In this document: positions 35,185 through 47,300 of the stretch, in pieces
How positions within the stretch are numbered: position 1 is the stretch's first letter
Layout of the letters: each line of letters starts with the position of its first letter
NCBI GenBank assembly: GCA_009192285.1
Contig: WBVU01000003.1
Location: 3,813,973 to 3,877,972, forward strand
Source: Morchella semilibera
Taxonomy: Eukaryota > Ascomycota > Pezizomycetes > Pezizales > Morchellaceae
Reading direction: 5' to 3'
Length of the DNA: 64,000 bases
Program-made: the position numbers and the translations under genes
The notes under the pieces: generated by a model
The model's input: the letters and a program-made list of their open reading frames with translations, nothing else
What the model was told of the DNA's origin: nothing
Database searches by the model: none

Positions 35185-35769
35185 AGCACCGTACAAGTTC
35201 ACAATTCACCATAACGCACATGCTCCCACTTCGACTGCATTATCGACGCCACCTTGTTTCGCGCAGGAAGATCTCCTTGGCCAAGAACACCATTGGTTGC
35301 ACATTTTACTAGAGTAGTTAGCCAGAAATACATAAGCACTAGTTCAAATGGTCATGTATGAAGGGGCCTGAAAAAGAAAACCCAGGGCACGCATATGATA
35401 TGATTACTCTAGAGGCTTGGGCGAAGCTTCACAACTGCACGGACCTGACTTTCTGGCGGCGGTGAGTGGCTATCGATCGCGGGCATGCAGCCAAACTTAA
35501 AACCTTGGGCTTGGGTCGGATGCGAATGTAATGATTTGTCGGAGCTGGACCGGGGTGAACCACATGCTGTCAATGCCGATGACTAGGCTGGGCGGATAAA
35601 AAATGCGCAAGGGCTTCGCCTTAGCGAGGAAACCGGAGGAAAGAGTGGTCTATCGATCGGTGAGTATAAACATAGTTTTTCTGAGCCTTGTTGTTTGCTC
35701 TGAGCCTATCGATCGCAGAAACCTCCTCACTTGTGACACCCCCGCGTTTCGGTATGTTTCCGGTAACGA

Positions 35770-35786
35770 TCATAGGTTATCACTCG
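35770..35786 (-). repeat. Bipartite motif copy 8
   Basis: On the minus strand CGAGTGATA, then ACCT, then ATGA. Pairs head to head with copy 7. Confidence 0.5.
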
Positions 35787-37162
35787 CGATGTCTCCCAAT
35801 CGGGTTATTGTATCGCCTCCATGCTTTTCCCCGAAAAAGCCCCCCGCATTATCATGACTCCTTATCATAGGAAATCTTTAAAAAATAATTCGATTCGTGG
35901 CTTGTACAGGAATCGAACACAGGTTGTGACTCCGCGCTTCTGCAGGCTGTAGGTAGGCACAGCAAGTGTAGTTTGCAACTGAAGCCAATCGACACACATA
36001 TCTAGGTATTACGCTCCAGCTGATGTATACATAGGAGTGTGCAGATGCTTATGCGATGGCTAAGATCGTGTTGCGGGGGATGATTAACGGTGAGGATGCA
36101 CATGTGCCGATCCCGCATGTCTCGCGCTGCATATCCACCCAATTATTTCCACGGCGCATAAAACTCGACCTTAAGATGTCGAAACAGATGATAGAGGCTC
36201 TTCGGGAGCTACGAGGAAGAGACGAACAGTTGATAGGCATCCTTTTGATACCCCTACCAATGGCACCCGGAGATGGATAGCCTAGGAATACCACTGAACG
36301 CCCCGCTGTCATCACACTCATGCGCCCCGCACCTGGCGCTAGTGGTTTGCACTGACGTGTAGCGGGGGTTGTATTAGGCTCGTTCCCAGCCCTTCTATTG
36401 TAAGAGGCTGGGGGCTGTGTATGGCATGAGAAGTTACAAAACTTTATCAGGTTTGTTGGCTAAATATGTTATTGGGCACTGCAATCTTTCTTTGAATGCA
36501 GGGTGAAACTGTGAACTCTTGGACGCAACGTTCGATCTGGTATGGGTTTAGAAGTATTCTGATTGTCTGCCTGGCATATCGTCTGCGGTAATGACGAGAT
36601 CACAAGAAGCGTGGAGGCCCTAGCCCCCAGTCCCAGTTTTAACCACCCCCTTCACTTAACAATAGGCTGAGTGTATGAGTGAAGGTGTCAAGTGCCCTCC
36701 CCCTGCTTCCACTAGCTGTTGCAAGCTGCTGTTATAGTAACGTTTAGTTATTGGACAGGTTAGGACAGCTTTAAAAGGGGTGTAAGTGAGGTCTTGGGGG
36801 GCTACGTACTTGGAAAGTATGACCTTTCATAATGTAGAGTCTTAAGTACCTAGCTCTACATCTCCAGGTTGGCAATCGACTAAATGAGCATGCGTCGTTG
36901 TTTAGTGAGCAACTCGGCAAAAGAAAACTTAGGTAAGGGGCGTGGTTGAGTAGTTTTTTTTTTCTTTTCTTTTCTTTTTTTTCTTCGGGCAGAAGTCCAG
37001 AGTGGAACTGGGTCATTCGTCAATGGTTTATACGCGGCCAACAACCCTAGGGGAATGTACATGTAGCACCCCAAAACTAAAAATACGGTATACGAAACAG
37101 ATTGAAATATGCACCGCCATCCTAAGTAATCAACTACATAACCGTGATGATCAAAATATGGC

Positions 37163-37179
37163 TCACGAAATATCACTCG
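37163..37179 (-). repeat. Bipartite motif copy 9
   Basis: On the minus strand CGAGTGATA, then TTTC, then GTGA. Confidence 0.5.
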
Positions 37180-37694
37180 CTCATCGCCAAAACCGAAAAC
37201 CGGATATATTATGTTTGTAGAATCGTGCCCATACGCCGTCCCCATCCTTAATCGTAGACCGAGATTTGATGTACTATATGAGCTGTTCTTCGAAAGTAGA
37301 GACGTTCAAAAATGCTACAAAAAATGTATATTTTCGAGATATCAATATAGTACTCTACCAACGTACTCAGTATACTACATGTAGTGAGCATCGGGCTACA
37401 CTCTCTCCAGGTCACCAGATAAGGCCTTCAAATACTCCAACAGGACAGTTGCCGAGAACCAAACCCATCTATCAGTCCCGACAAAAAACCCCAACCCACG
37501 ATTCCCACTCATCGCCCGCTCACTTCCCGCTCTTAACAACTACAGCAGCAAACCCACCGCCATCTCGATACAAACGCAGTGATAGTGGGCGATACCTTCT
37601 GCAAACCCATTGTGCATCGTCTACGGACTCACGAATCCTTAAACATCAACCCCCACCACCACCACCCAGTCAGACCGATCACCGACGGACAACC

Positions 37695-38065
37695 ATGGGC
37701 TGCTTCCACTCCCGCCCCCTCTTCAGGCAGAAACACTGCGTCATATGTCGTGAGAGCATTCCCGCCCACCTACAAGCCGCCAAAAGCTCTCTCTGCGGCA
37801 AAACCATTTGTAAGCCCCCTTGTATCCGGCGGTGGAAGGTTCCCATCGTGCACATAAGCGTTGGTAAATGGCTGAACTAACCGTGTGGTGTTGGGAGCGT
37901 TGCATAGGCATGGCGAGGGAATATGCAAAGTCCCGGGGGAACATCAATGAGAGCGACTTGAGCATATATAGAGTACAGTTCGGCCGTTTGTCTCCAAAGA
38001 AGGAGGGGGAGGACGAGGAGGAGGGTGAGCTAGGGGAGGGGCAGCTAGGAGAGGAGGGGGAGTGA
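37695..38065 (+). CDS. Small Cys-containing protein with acidic tail, two exons
   Basis: Proposed exons are 37695-37863 and 37908-38065, joined across a 44-nt intron (donor GTAAAT, perfect ACTAAC branch site, acceptor ATAG) that splits a codon after one base. The 108-residue product begins MGCFHSRPLF, which could be N-myristoylated or palmitoylated at Gly-2/Cys-3. It then has a Cys cluster (HCVICRES, SLCGK, ICKPPC) that resembles half of a zinc-binding module. Exon 2 is MAREYAKSRGNINESDLSIY followed by a Glu/Gly-rich tail. A TATA-poor, CA-rich leader precedes the ATG (AACCATGG, a good context). The intron is shorter than the others here, so the model needs transcripts. I do not recognise the family. 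Confidence 0.45.
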
Positions 38066-38466
38066 TGGAATGATGCGTGTTTCTAATCCTGTGTCTGTCT
38101 GGATTTATAGATCTAGATTGTGTGGGCTTTAAAAATTAAAATTTGTTTGTGGCCGATGAAGACCTTCCCGTGCCCGAAGAGGTTAGATCTGAGCTTAAAA
38201 TGTAACCACTAAAGAGTTGCAATTATAATTTGAGGATCCTCTAAGACTGCATGCATGTATGAAGAACATGTTCTGTATTTTCCGTTAAAATGCCATATCA
38301 TTACCCTAACCATGCCGCCGTATCGTACATGTAGCCCTCCCACATACATTATCACCCCGCCCCTGATATAAGTTACCAACAACAATAAAAATACAGCACA
38401 AAGAAAAGAACTAATCAAGAATTTTTTAGAACAGCAGAACCAATGCAAACACAAAAACTGCAAGCA
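38066..38466. other. Convergent intergenic region
   Basis: Holds the 3' ends of the two flanking convergent genes and one TACATGTA (38329). Just beyond the stop of the minus-strand gene at 38467 the next minus-strand frame encodes a short hydrophobic stretch (LVLAVFVFALVLLF, down to about 38410). Confidence 0.5.
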
Positions 38467-39636
38467 CTAGTTGCCCGTGGAGCCCGCCGCGGGCTGGGGG
38501 GCCGATCCGCCAGTGAATTCTGTAACTGGCGGGGCCGGGGTGGTGGTAGCGGTAGTGACGAGAGAGGTAGGGCTACTGGTGGTGGTGGTAGTGGTGGTGG
38601 TGGTGGTGGTGGTGGCGGTGTTTGCGGTTCGTGTGGTAGGAATTATCTGTGTTTTGAGCACGAATATGTTAGGAAAGAGGTCATCAAACTGGAGGTGGAT
38701 ATATGACACAGCTCCTGGGGTAGGAGGGGGTACAACCTGTGCTATTTGGCTTGAGGATGTGCTCCCAAGTGTTGAAGTTGGCGGCGGCGGCGGGGAGCTT
38801 GTAGGTCGAGTGCCTGCTCAAGGAAGCCAAAGAAGGTCATTCATTAACTATACTCCTCATATGCGTGTGTGTAGAATCATCAGTCAGTACGTACTTGGAA
38901 CTACTGGACTAGTCAACGCAACAGTCAAATTTCTAAACACCGTCTGCACGGCCGCCACAATTGTCGCCGTCACAATGCCCGTCACCGTCGTTGTCGCGAA
39001 CGAGGCCGTGGCCTGACACAACTGGAGTGCGCCAGATGTGTTGCAGAAAGGCGCCGAGGAATCACTAATGCGGTGGGAAATAGATGTCAATGATAGTTCG
39101 CCCCAGATATTATATTTCGCCATGCAAGGGGCAGGATGACGTACCAGCAGAAAGCATCGCCGTTGCCCCCACCGCTGCTGCAGATGGGGTCATCGGCGGA
39201 AAGACAGCTTGCTACGCTGTTGCATGTGGTCCTAAGATGGGGATGTTTTGTTAGCTGTTTTGGAATGAAGGGAGGGGCAGGTTATAGTACCCTTCAGGAC
39301 AGCATGCTGGGCTGTTGTTTATAATCACACAGGCCTCATTCATCCTGCAGGAAACTGCATTGAAAACATAACTATTAGCAATCTCTCAAATGGATAATTG
39401 ATCTAGATCTGATCATACACACCCCCAAGATCATTATCACAACAGGGACCTTGAGTTGCGCATCCAGCACCACAGGGAACTCCAAAAATACACGGTGCCT
39501 GTGCCTGTCTCCCTACCAGCTCGTGCATTGCACCTCTCCCTATGGCTGGTGCTGCGTCCATGGGCCCGTAGTGGAACGCTGGAGTCGCGCTGCTGTACTG
39601 GACACAGGCAGCGATGGAGATAATTATTCGCTTCAT
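38467..39636 (-). CDS. Secreted Cys-rich, Thr/Pro-rich wall-type protein, six exons
   Basis: Exons: 39636-39423, 39354-39291, 39231-39145, 39064-38895, 38813-38710 and 38646-38467. Introns are 68, 59, 80, 81 and 63 nt, and the ends match frame throughout. The 59-nt intron has a GCTAAC branch and the last one a CTAAC branch; that last intron is a multiple of three and could also be retained. The 272-residue product has a signal peptide (MKRIIISIAACVQYSSATPA), then a Cys module with CIFGVPCGAGCATQGPCCDN, EACVIINNSPACCPEGTTC and CSSGGGNGDAFCCDSSAPFC. Next comes a Ser/Thr/Pro linker with a run of about 12 Thr, ending FTGGSAPQPAAGSTGN. This layout is typical of GPI-anchored fungal wall proteins, which end in a hydrophobic tail. 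That tail is present but one frame away, directly after the stop. Large Val- and Gly-rich open frames on the plus strand are shadows of the Thr repeat. Confidence 0.7.
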
Positions 39637-40783
39637 AATTCCGAGTGCTATTCCTGAATAGTTTTTACGGCTTTCTAAAAGAGGAGAATGATTGTGTCGA
39701 TAACTTCAAATTGGGGGGGGGGGGGAAGCGAGTGTGTGGAGGTTTATTGCAATGTTATGTTCATCTGGAGAAACAAAACGATAGAAATAGTGTGCAAGTG
39801 GTAGGTACTCGAAACGAGTTTGAATTTGGTGGCAGCATCATCCACCCCCAAAAAGGTATTTCAAATTTTCGTTTTGGAAAGTGGAACAAAGAGAATGGGT
39901 AAACTTGAATCCATATTATAGTTTTGGCGTATGTCCCGAAGGAGACGAACGTCTTGACATGACAACAGATCCTAACCCGGTCATTTGTTCAAAGAAAAAA
40001 TTTGGGCCACCGATTAAAACCGTCGAGCTTTTAAGCGCTCGACTGGCCTAATTCGGTGCAGGATATTATCTATGGTTGTCGTTCGTGCATCGTTGGTAGT
40101 ACTGAAGTGGAAATCATTATAGTAACTATTAATTCTTCTTGGCGGGCATTGATTTCAGATGATTTCAATTAGCTGCATGCGCCATAAGTTTGTGGGTGAT
40201 TGACAGTGCCTGCTTGTGGTACATGTCCTGGGAATTTCAGATGACTAATAATAATAATAAAAGAGGCAATTCCAAATATACTTATGTCTTACTTACTTGA
40301 CTTGGAACCTTTACTTCTAACCGATGAAGATATTCAATGTACTATTGAGCTGGTGATCGAAGCGGAGAACGAAGAAGAGGTAAGAAATATCCACAAAGCA
40401 AGGGGCCAAGTAGTTTGGTAGTCGGGGCAAAATTACACAAGACAATAACGACAACTGATTGGGCGACGACAAACTAGTTGTCTAAACAGGAACTGCGTAC
40501 TTTGTTGTAGTTATTATTCTTGCAATTTCTTGTTGATCATCGATTTCGTGACTTTGTGCAGTTATATCGAAAGCTTACGGCGTTGAGATGATATAAATGA
40601 AGTGAACGTACAGTAGCATCCAAATTGATTTAACTACATGTACTCCATAGCCAAGAAATACAAATTGCATACTTTCCTAATCCGTAAGTAAGATTTTTGC
40701 TGAGTTTATAGTCAGCCCAGCTCCCAACTACATCCACGCCGGTCTAAAGGCTGCACACACCTTTCAATTTAGGGCAGTGACAT
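39637..40783. other. Intergenic region
   Basis: No supported gene. G run near 39713-39724, an AATAAT tract near 40248 and a TACATGTA at about 40637. Part of this is the promoter of the Cys-rich protein gene. Confidence 0.45.
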
Positions 40784-41343
40784 TTATTCCTTTTCCCCCT
40801 CGAGATATTGGCGTATACCCTCCACAGCAAGATCGTGATCCTCCTCCTGAGTCAATCCACTAATCACAAGAACCGCAATGACGGCCTCAACACCTTTGAC
40901 CCTGATTGGGAACGCTCCACCATTAGGAGCATAGTCCGCTATATTCAATGAATACTTTTGCGCAAACGGTAGATCGGATACGTCCATCCTTTTTTTCATC
41001 TGGTACGACGAGCATCCGAAACGGAACACTACTGCTTGCTTTCGTCTCACCCAATTGGCATTGTCTGGGGTTGTTCCAGGGCGGGAGCATGCGTGGAAAA
41101 GGACCTGGCTACCGTATGATGTACCTATGTGGACGACAACGGGTTTCTCGTACTTCTTTGCTAGTCCACGACAAATAACGCCGAGTTCCCAGGCGACATC
41201 GGAGTTGAAAGAGGAGAATTGGAGCTCTATCTCCTGGAGTGCGAGTTCTTCGAGCTGTATTGAGCATAAAGGTGTTAGTCAGATAGTTCCGCTAACTACA
41301 GGAAATACAATGATTGGGCACTAACTGAAGCTGAGCTAGCCAT
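40784..41343 (-). CDS. UPF0303 / DUF336 (HbpS-like) family protein, two exons
   Basis: Exon 1 (41343-41326) encodes only MASSAS. A 71-nt intron (41325-41255) with GTTAGT donor, GACTAAC branch and CAG acceptor joins it in phase 0 to exon 2 (41254-40784). The 162-residue product matches the family length and its conserved blocks: LALQEIELQFSSFNSDVAWE, KPVVVHIGTSYGSQVLFHA, TTPDNANWVRRKQAVVFRFG, YAPNGGAFPIRVKGVEAVIA and VISGLTQEEDHDLAVEGIRQ. The family shares the HbpS fold; bacterial members bind haem or cobalamin, and yeast Ybr137w has been linked to tail-anchored protein targeting. The cytosolic role in this fungus is unknown. An AT-rich TATATA stretch lies about 80 bp upstream of the ATG. The first 18-nt exon is easily missed by automatic annotation. 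Confidence 0.87.
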
Positions 41344-44300
41344 TATATTATGCGACAATCTTTTCAAATCGTTGATAGAGAGCCGATAGAGAGATAAGAG
41401 CAATAGCTGGTGGCGGTAATAGATATATAAATACGAGTTGAAACAAAAGTTTACTCGGGGCGGGGAAAGATTACATAAGTAATAAGCCAAGATAAGGGTT
41501 TATTTGACTCGGGTTTTATCACCAGCGCCGCACTTTGCTCGTTGACCCACTTATCGACTCCCATGATGTGGCTTAACATTCAATCCAAATATAGAGTCTG
41601 ACCTATCTATCCTGAATGGAATTCGTCAGTCCTCATCTCACACAAATATGAATGAAGGTAAATCCAGCCTATCCAAACCTTGTCTCCTTGTTTCCTCCTG
41701 CATGATGTACACCAGAACGGCTTCTGCTGGCACGTTTCGACCTCTGCCTGCTGACATAAACACACAACTATGGTTTATCCTTCACTACATGTATTGATTG
41801 GTGTAACCTTTTGTACGGTCATGTCTTGGTACTGTTGAGAGTGCTCGCAGAGGTCTGAACAAATTTCAATTGGCATCAATTGAAGGCACATATATGAAGT
41901 TCGAGAGCTAATCTGACAAGCATATGGAGTTTTATATCCAATGTCGTTTGATTTTCACAGACCTAGTGTTCTCATACATATGCTAACTAGTTAGTTGACA
42001 GAAATTTCCAAGTCAACCTGCAGCGCACCTGTAGGTACTCCTCTACGCGCCTTCGAGAGATATTATTGTGCCATATATATTCGGAACACATGTCTTAACC
42101 ATGGACCTGATCAATTAAGATTCAGCTTTGCAATTAATATAGCACGCTGGCCAACTAGCGGGTATTGGAGTAGGGGTCTATCCTAGTGCGTTAATATTCA
42201 CCCATATTGGGCGCACGTATTCTCATTGGCTTCCATACTTTGACCATATCTTTCAAGCCGTCAATGATAGGTAGAACTTAACACACATCAGCCCTTGTGG
42301 ACCGCATGCTCACTAGAAAGTGCGTCGTCGATCTTACTCTCGACATCCACGTGAGTATCTTTGTATCTGCGCATCAGGCCAACCGGAAGGCCAACTATAC
42401 TGTAATCAGAAAGGACCCGAAGTTGCAAATTTTGCAAAAAAAAAAAAAAAAGAACCCCCCCCCTTTTTCTTTTTCTTTGCCAGAGGCAATCGGACGAGAA
42501 ATTATTTGTGTCAGCCGGCTGATTGGAGATATATCATGTTCGTGTTGAGCTTTGACAGGATATACCTATGTCTAATCTGACAGACCGAATAGCTCAGCTC
42601 TAGGAATAACCAATACCCGATGGCTTAATTGTCATGGTCTGTCTGCAAGACCCTTCCGATAGGAAGCGAGAAAGCGGGCGAGTATGTGCCTGAAGTGCGT
42701 CAGACCCAATTGCCGACATATCATGTTGACGACTTGGTAATAAGATATCTTGTGCGATATATATCGGGGCTTCTTGTGCGACGGGAGACTGTGGCGGAAG
42801 GCATGTACTCCGCAGTATCGGATACAATGAGAAGGGTTGGGTACACAAATGACCGAAGATGGAGACATATCAATGACCATGACTGCGGAACGGGTTTTCT
42901 GGATGAAATACCCAGCTCGCCATGACCACTTTGTGTGCAATCGGTACTTTCTTTTTATATTTTCGCCTGTGCACTTTGTGATACCCCATGGATCGGGATC
43001 TCCTGTGAATCCCGAGGGTGTTCGTTTTTAATGCGTGGATTTATGGATGAACCTGGATATGAAATCGCACCTAGTGTCAACACAAATGAATTCCCCAACT
43101 TCCCGTCCAGTTACTGACTAGCGGGCTGATTACTAACTTTTTATTCGGGCTTTGAAAGCTTCGCGATCCGTGTGAGCACCATTACCGAATATAAAGAATC
43201 TACCCTACAATCTGGAGTTACCGATCTTGAGCCGGACCCCGCGGAATGATTCCAATCAGATAGATATCATGCATACCCGCTGGTTTACTACCTACTCACA
43301 GTCCTCGATTTTTGATATCTATTTTATGTCCCTCTGCCTTCTTGCTTTAGGGTGCCCATAAAATCTTCGTAAGCCGGAAATCACTGCCTTCACATAGGCG
43401 TAACATGCCGGTAAGTAGATCAGCATATTGACTCAGATACCCATTTGTATGTGGTCGTCGAAGATCAAACATCGGCGGGGCTTGACTTCTTATTTGGCTT
43501 CAGTCCCCCGAGACCGGGGAGCGAATGCCCCACATCTTCTCACCTATGTACTAATTTTCTTTTCTTTTCTGGAACTGGGGGCCTAAAGGGAATGCTTGAT
43601 TTTTACCGTACATACGAAGGTTAATGCTGCATGTGCCTACACGGTACAGCGCGTAAGATCTATATCGTTATTGTGCTAGACATACCAGCCCGTGGGGGAA
43701 GGGGGCCAGGGAAGAAAGAGAAAAAAGAAAAGAAAAGAAAAAACTCCAATGGGAACTTTGTATACCTTCCGGTGAAATCTCAAAAAAGTACCCACTCTTT
43801 TAAAGAAAATCTCTGGCTTACTGCAATACAGCTAGTGAGGACACTCCGTGTTTCTAGAATAATTAATCATAAAGATGCTTAGGCAATATCGGTGTATTCC
43901 TTCCATTAACATAAGTCGTTTTTCTTAGTTCCCAAGCATACATGTATGTACGTATAGGTAGAACCATGACTAGTACATGTATGTAAATCCGGGTGAGCGG
44001 GCGAGGGGTCGGTTGGTGTCCGAGCAAGGTCGCCGAAATTCGTACTTGTAGGCCACTCCCACGGGCCACTTCCTAAAGTCTAAAGAGCCGGGTACCTGGT
44101 GTTTACCATGGATAAATCTGCCACATTCAGGGCACTGAAAATTTTTCGCTGGTAATGATGTTTGAAACTGCGTACCGAGCCCCGAAGACGCAAGCTTTTG
44201 GGCCACTTTGTGTGCTGCTTAGATTTTCTTAGGAAGGAGGTGCGATTTAAACGCGCTAGACGCTGAGTTAGACTTTTTGCTCTGACAAAGAGGATTTTGG

Positions 44301-47300
44301 ATGCGGAGTGGGGATTAGTGATGCATCTACCTTATGACTTCTGAAATATCATCATGATACCATGCAGAGCCATGATGATACCATGCAGTGCAGAGCAAAT
44401 CAGTTATGGTTAGTAGTTTCCGAAAAAAGAATAGAGTAGGTAAATGGAAGGTGATTAGTAATCCCGGGCACTCTGTCGGACAGGATTTAACGACAGATAA
44501 GGTTACGAGCTGCGGCCAACTGGTGGTAGGTAAAAAAAAAAAAAAAATGTAGGTGCTCTGGAGCAGAGTTGTGGTGGTACATAGAGGTAACTGTGCGGTA
44601 TCCCACGTCTCTAATCCCACGTGGGGCAGTCGTTTTCCTTAAGGCTGAGTGATCATATGAAAAAGAAAAACAGTGTGTCTGAATCTTGAACACAAATTTC
44701 CCGTCCTCTGGTTTGGTGTAAACAATTAACACCCGTACCAACAGATTTGTGTATCAGCAGGACAGTTTGGAACAGAGAATCGGCCCATAAGGGAAGTCTG
44801 TAGTTCTTGGATATTTCAATCCTGAAGACCACCCGTATTCCAACATTCCCGATTATTTTAAAGCTCATACTCGGCTTGGTTTTCATGCCGTGCCGCAATG
44901 TGGGGGTGTTCATGTAGAATGCGCGTACCTACGAGGTACTCAAGAGGCTTTATGTACCCTCTAGAGTACATGGAGTAAACACCGTAATACCTGTACCCAG
45001 GTACACTCTAATTCATTACCCCGCATAATTACTTACATATAAACATGTAACGTTTATAATTTACCTCCGTATTTGAGGCTGGTGCGAATTCTTCGTGCAG
45101 CTTGGTGGGATCAGTCCACCGTCTAATCTAAAGAGGAGGTGGGGGAGGAGGAGGAGGAGGGCGGCTATCAGGCCCGGAACTTTCCAATGCTCATAAACCA
45201 GTTTACATCTCATCAAGATATGGTCTCGAGATCAAAAAACTATGGTATCTTGGTCACCCAATTCGTCAGTCAATAAACCTTAGCGCTTCTATTATTTGAC
45301 GACGCTACACGTGACTACACATGCATGCGGGAGTACAACGCCGTCAAGCAGTTTACTGCAGAAACATACCACTCAACCACCCCTACGTTTGCAGATGTTT
45401 GCATATGTAGAGGTGCGAGGATAACACATAACCAATATGCTGCATCTACCACAAACACAGACCACCCTGGGGCCCATTTGCTTGTACATAAGCGCCCTTG
45501 ACAGGGTGATCCAGATGATTACGATCGTCCAGAAAGAAAGAAAAAAAAAAGTTCCGGGTGAGACAGATGGTTGGTTGTTCCTACGGTCAGTATTACTTGG
45601 ATATGAGGGGAAAAATCTTCACCCGGATAGTTTCAATTTTGGGCTAGAAAAAACCCAAAGGGTATGAACGGCCTAAGGCGGCTATTGGCCGGCCGTGTGT
45701 GCGGGCTGATGAAACGAGGGAATCCCGATTGTCGGCTTTCTTTGAAATTTAAAGCTTTGACCTCCGTACTCTGCATAGATGGCATCCGCTTTGCGTTGTC
45801 AATCCTGCAAGGGGGAGGATTATTATTTTTGTTTCCAGCCCAAACAGGTATTATAGCAAAGCCTTTCGCGATAATCATGAGGCTCAACTAGCCCCGGTTG
45901 CGCACACTTCAGAAACGGAGTGTTAACCTCGGAAAACTCATGGGCGTATTATGTTACGGTATTGACCCATCTAATGGGGTGGGCAACCCGAAGCATCACG
46001 ATGAGTGCTGCCTTACATACGGGATGTGCAGATGTGTATGGGAGTTCTCGTTTGGCTGAATTGATCGATGTGTTGGCTGTTCTGGCATTGGTCTAACCGT
46101 TTGACCATCCACTTTCCAACCTTGGTTGTGAAGATCACACCCATTTTTGGAAATTTGGAATGTTTTTTTCCACCTCGTCTGCTTTCTGCTCACTGCATAG
46201 CAAAGATACAGTTACAGATACCTTCGGCGACTAGTGTCTGTAATATCTTGCCATAAAGCTCCCTGGAGAAAGGTCTTCTCCTCGCTTTGGCTTTCCATAA
46301 AGATTCGGATTTTGAGAATTATGAATATGAATATTTATTACTTGGTGTCCCAGTCGATCGAAATATACTATCGATATCACGAGTTGTCTATTTTCCTCTG
46401 CGCAAACCCCCGAACTTGAATTCCTTAGCCTAGCTGGCTAGAGGAGTAGGTAATTGACCCTGTTAAAGCGAAAGTAGGCATCTGCTCGCCATTTGGCGTT
46501 TGCCGCCTTGTGGCTTTTTTCTAGAGTTTGGATCCTATCGCGCAGCCAATTGTAGCTGCTGCACCCACCCTTCCAAACAAGCTAAGGCCGATAAAGCTTT
46601 GTGAGAAAACAGGGCAGAATGGAGGCATCTCCCTCCTTGCGGCCCCTAGGCAGGAGGACTATGTAGAGTCATTTCTGGTTCTAATTTGCTGTCACGTGAC
46701 AGTTGTTCCTCTCCATAATTTGACACCCAAAAACCAGTACTTAGGGTGGTGGGAACGGCCTATGGTTTTTTGGGGTCTTTAATCAAGGAAGACCAGGAGC
46801 TAATCTGCTGTGTAAATTTGTGTAATGCACGTGTAGACCGCGTGTCTTATTAGGTAGGAAGGGATTGAGAGGTAAGGATTATGTACGTGGGTAGTATAAT
46901 GAACCCGCGTACCAGAAAATACTTTGATATCAACTGGGTAAATGTCGGTTTTTTTAATGGGTGTTTTGTTCTGAGGGACATCCAGAATGGCATAGGTCCG
47001 AACGGGACCCCGTGGAACACCAGAAGTAGACCCCTCCCTCAATCCCCATAGAGCAGGTGCGTAGAGTATGCTGCACAAAAAGTTTGCTGGTTCTGGATAT
47101 TGTTCACTCGCTATATCCAATGCAAAGTGTTGGTTTATGTACATGTAGATAGGTGTATGAATGTGTATCTACGGTCCAGTGGATAGGACAGAACGATTGT
47201 AGTTGTATTTCATTTGAGGCGGCTCGGCTGTAGCAAGCGAACGAACGAGCGAGCCCACCCACCGCTTGCTCGCTCGCTACATCTAACTACATACCCCATA

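Larger units (their letters stand above)
30348..37694. other. Gene-poor region of about 7.3 kb
   Basis: No supported gene. Open frames at 31744-32289, 34223-34657 and 36056-36280 lack any recognisable domain or splice support. The region has purine tracts (30835-30870, 31660-31745), an A run at 33417-33434, several TACATGTA sites (32489-32534, 37059, 37377) and bipartite motifs at 35168, 35770 and 37163. Confidence 0.45.

Noticed and set aside
35890-35960. tRNA-like B-box (GTTCGATTC on the minus strand, followed by a T run)
   Set aside because: The flanking bases do not form a T-stem and no A-box or acceptor pairing is found, so a tRNA or a SINE cannot be supported.
36056-36280. Plus-strand frame MAKIVLRGMINGEDAHVPIP and its open complement
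   Set aside because: Both strands are open over the same stretch and neither shows a domain; likely chance.
38443-39016. Gly- and Val-rich plus-strand frames
   Set aside because: They are the complement of the Thr repeat and of exons of the minus-strand Cys-rich protein gene, whose splice model explains the region.
42629-42940. Overlapping frames of about 100 codons on both strands
   Set aside because: No recognisable motif, no splice support, and mutual overlap.
43970-44206. Minus-strand frame with FQCPECGRFIHGKH
   Set aside because: Only one CxxC pair, no second metal-binding pair, no start context or splice partner; too weak for a zinc-finger gene.
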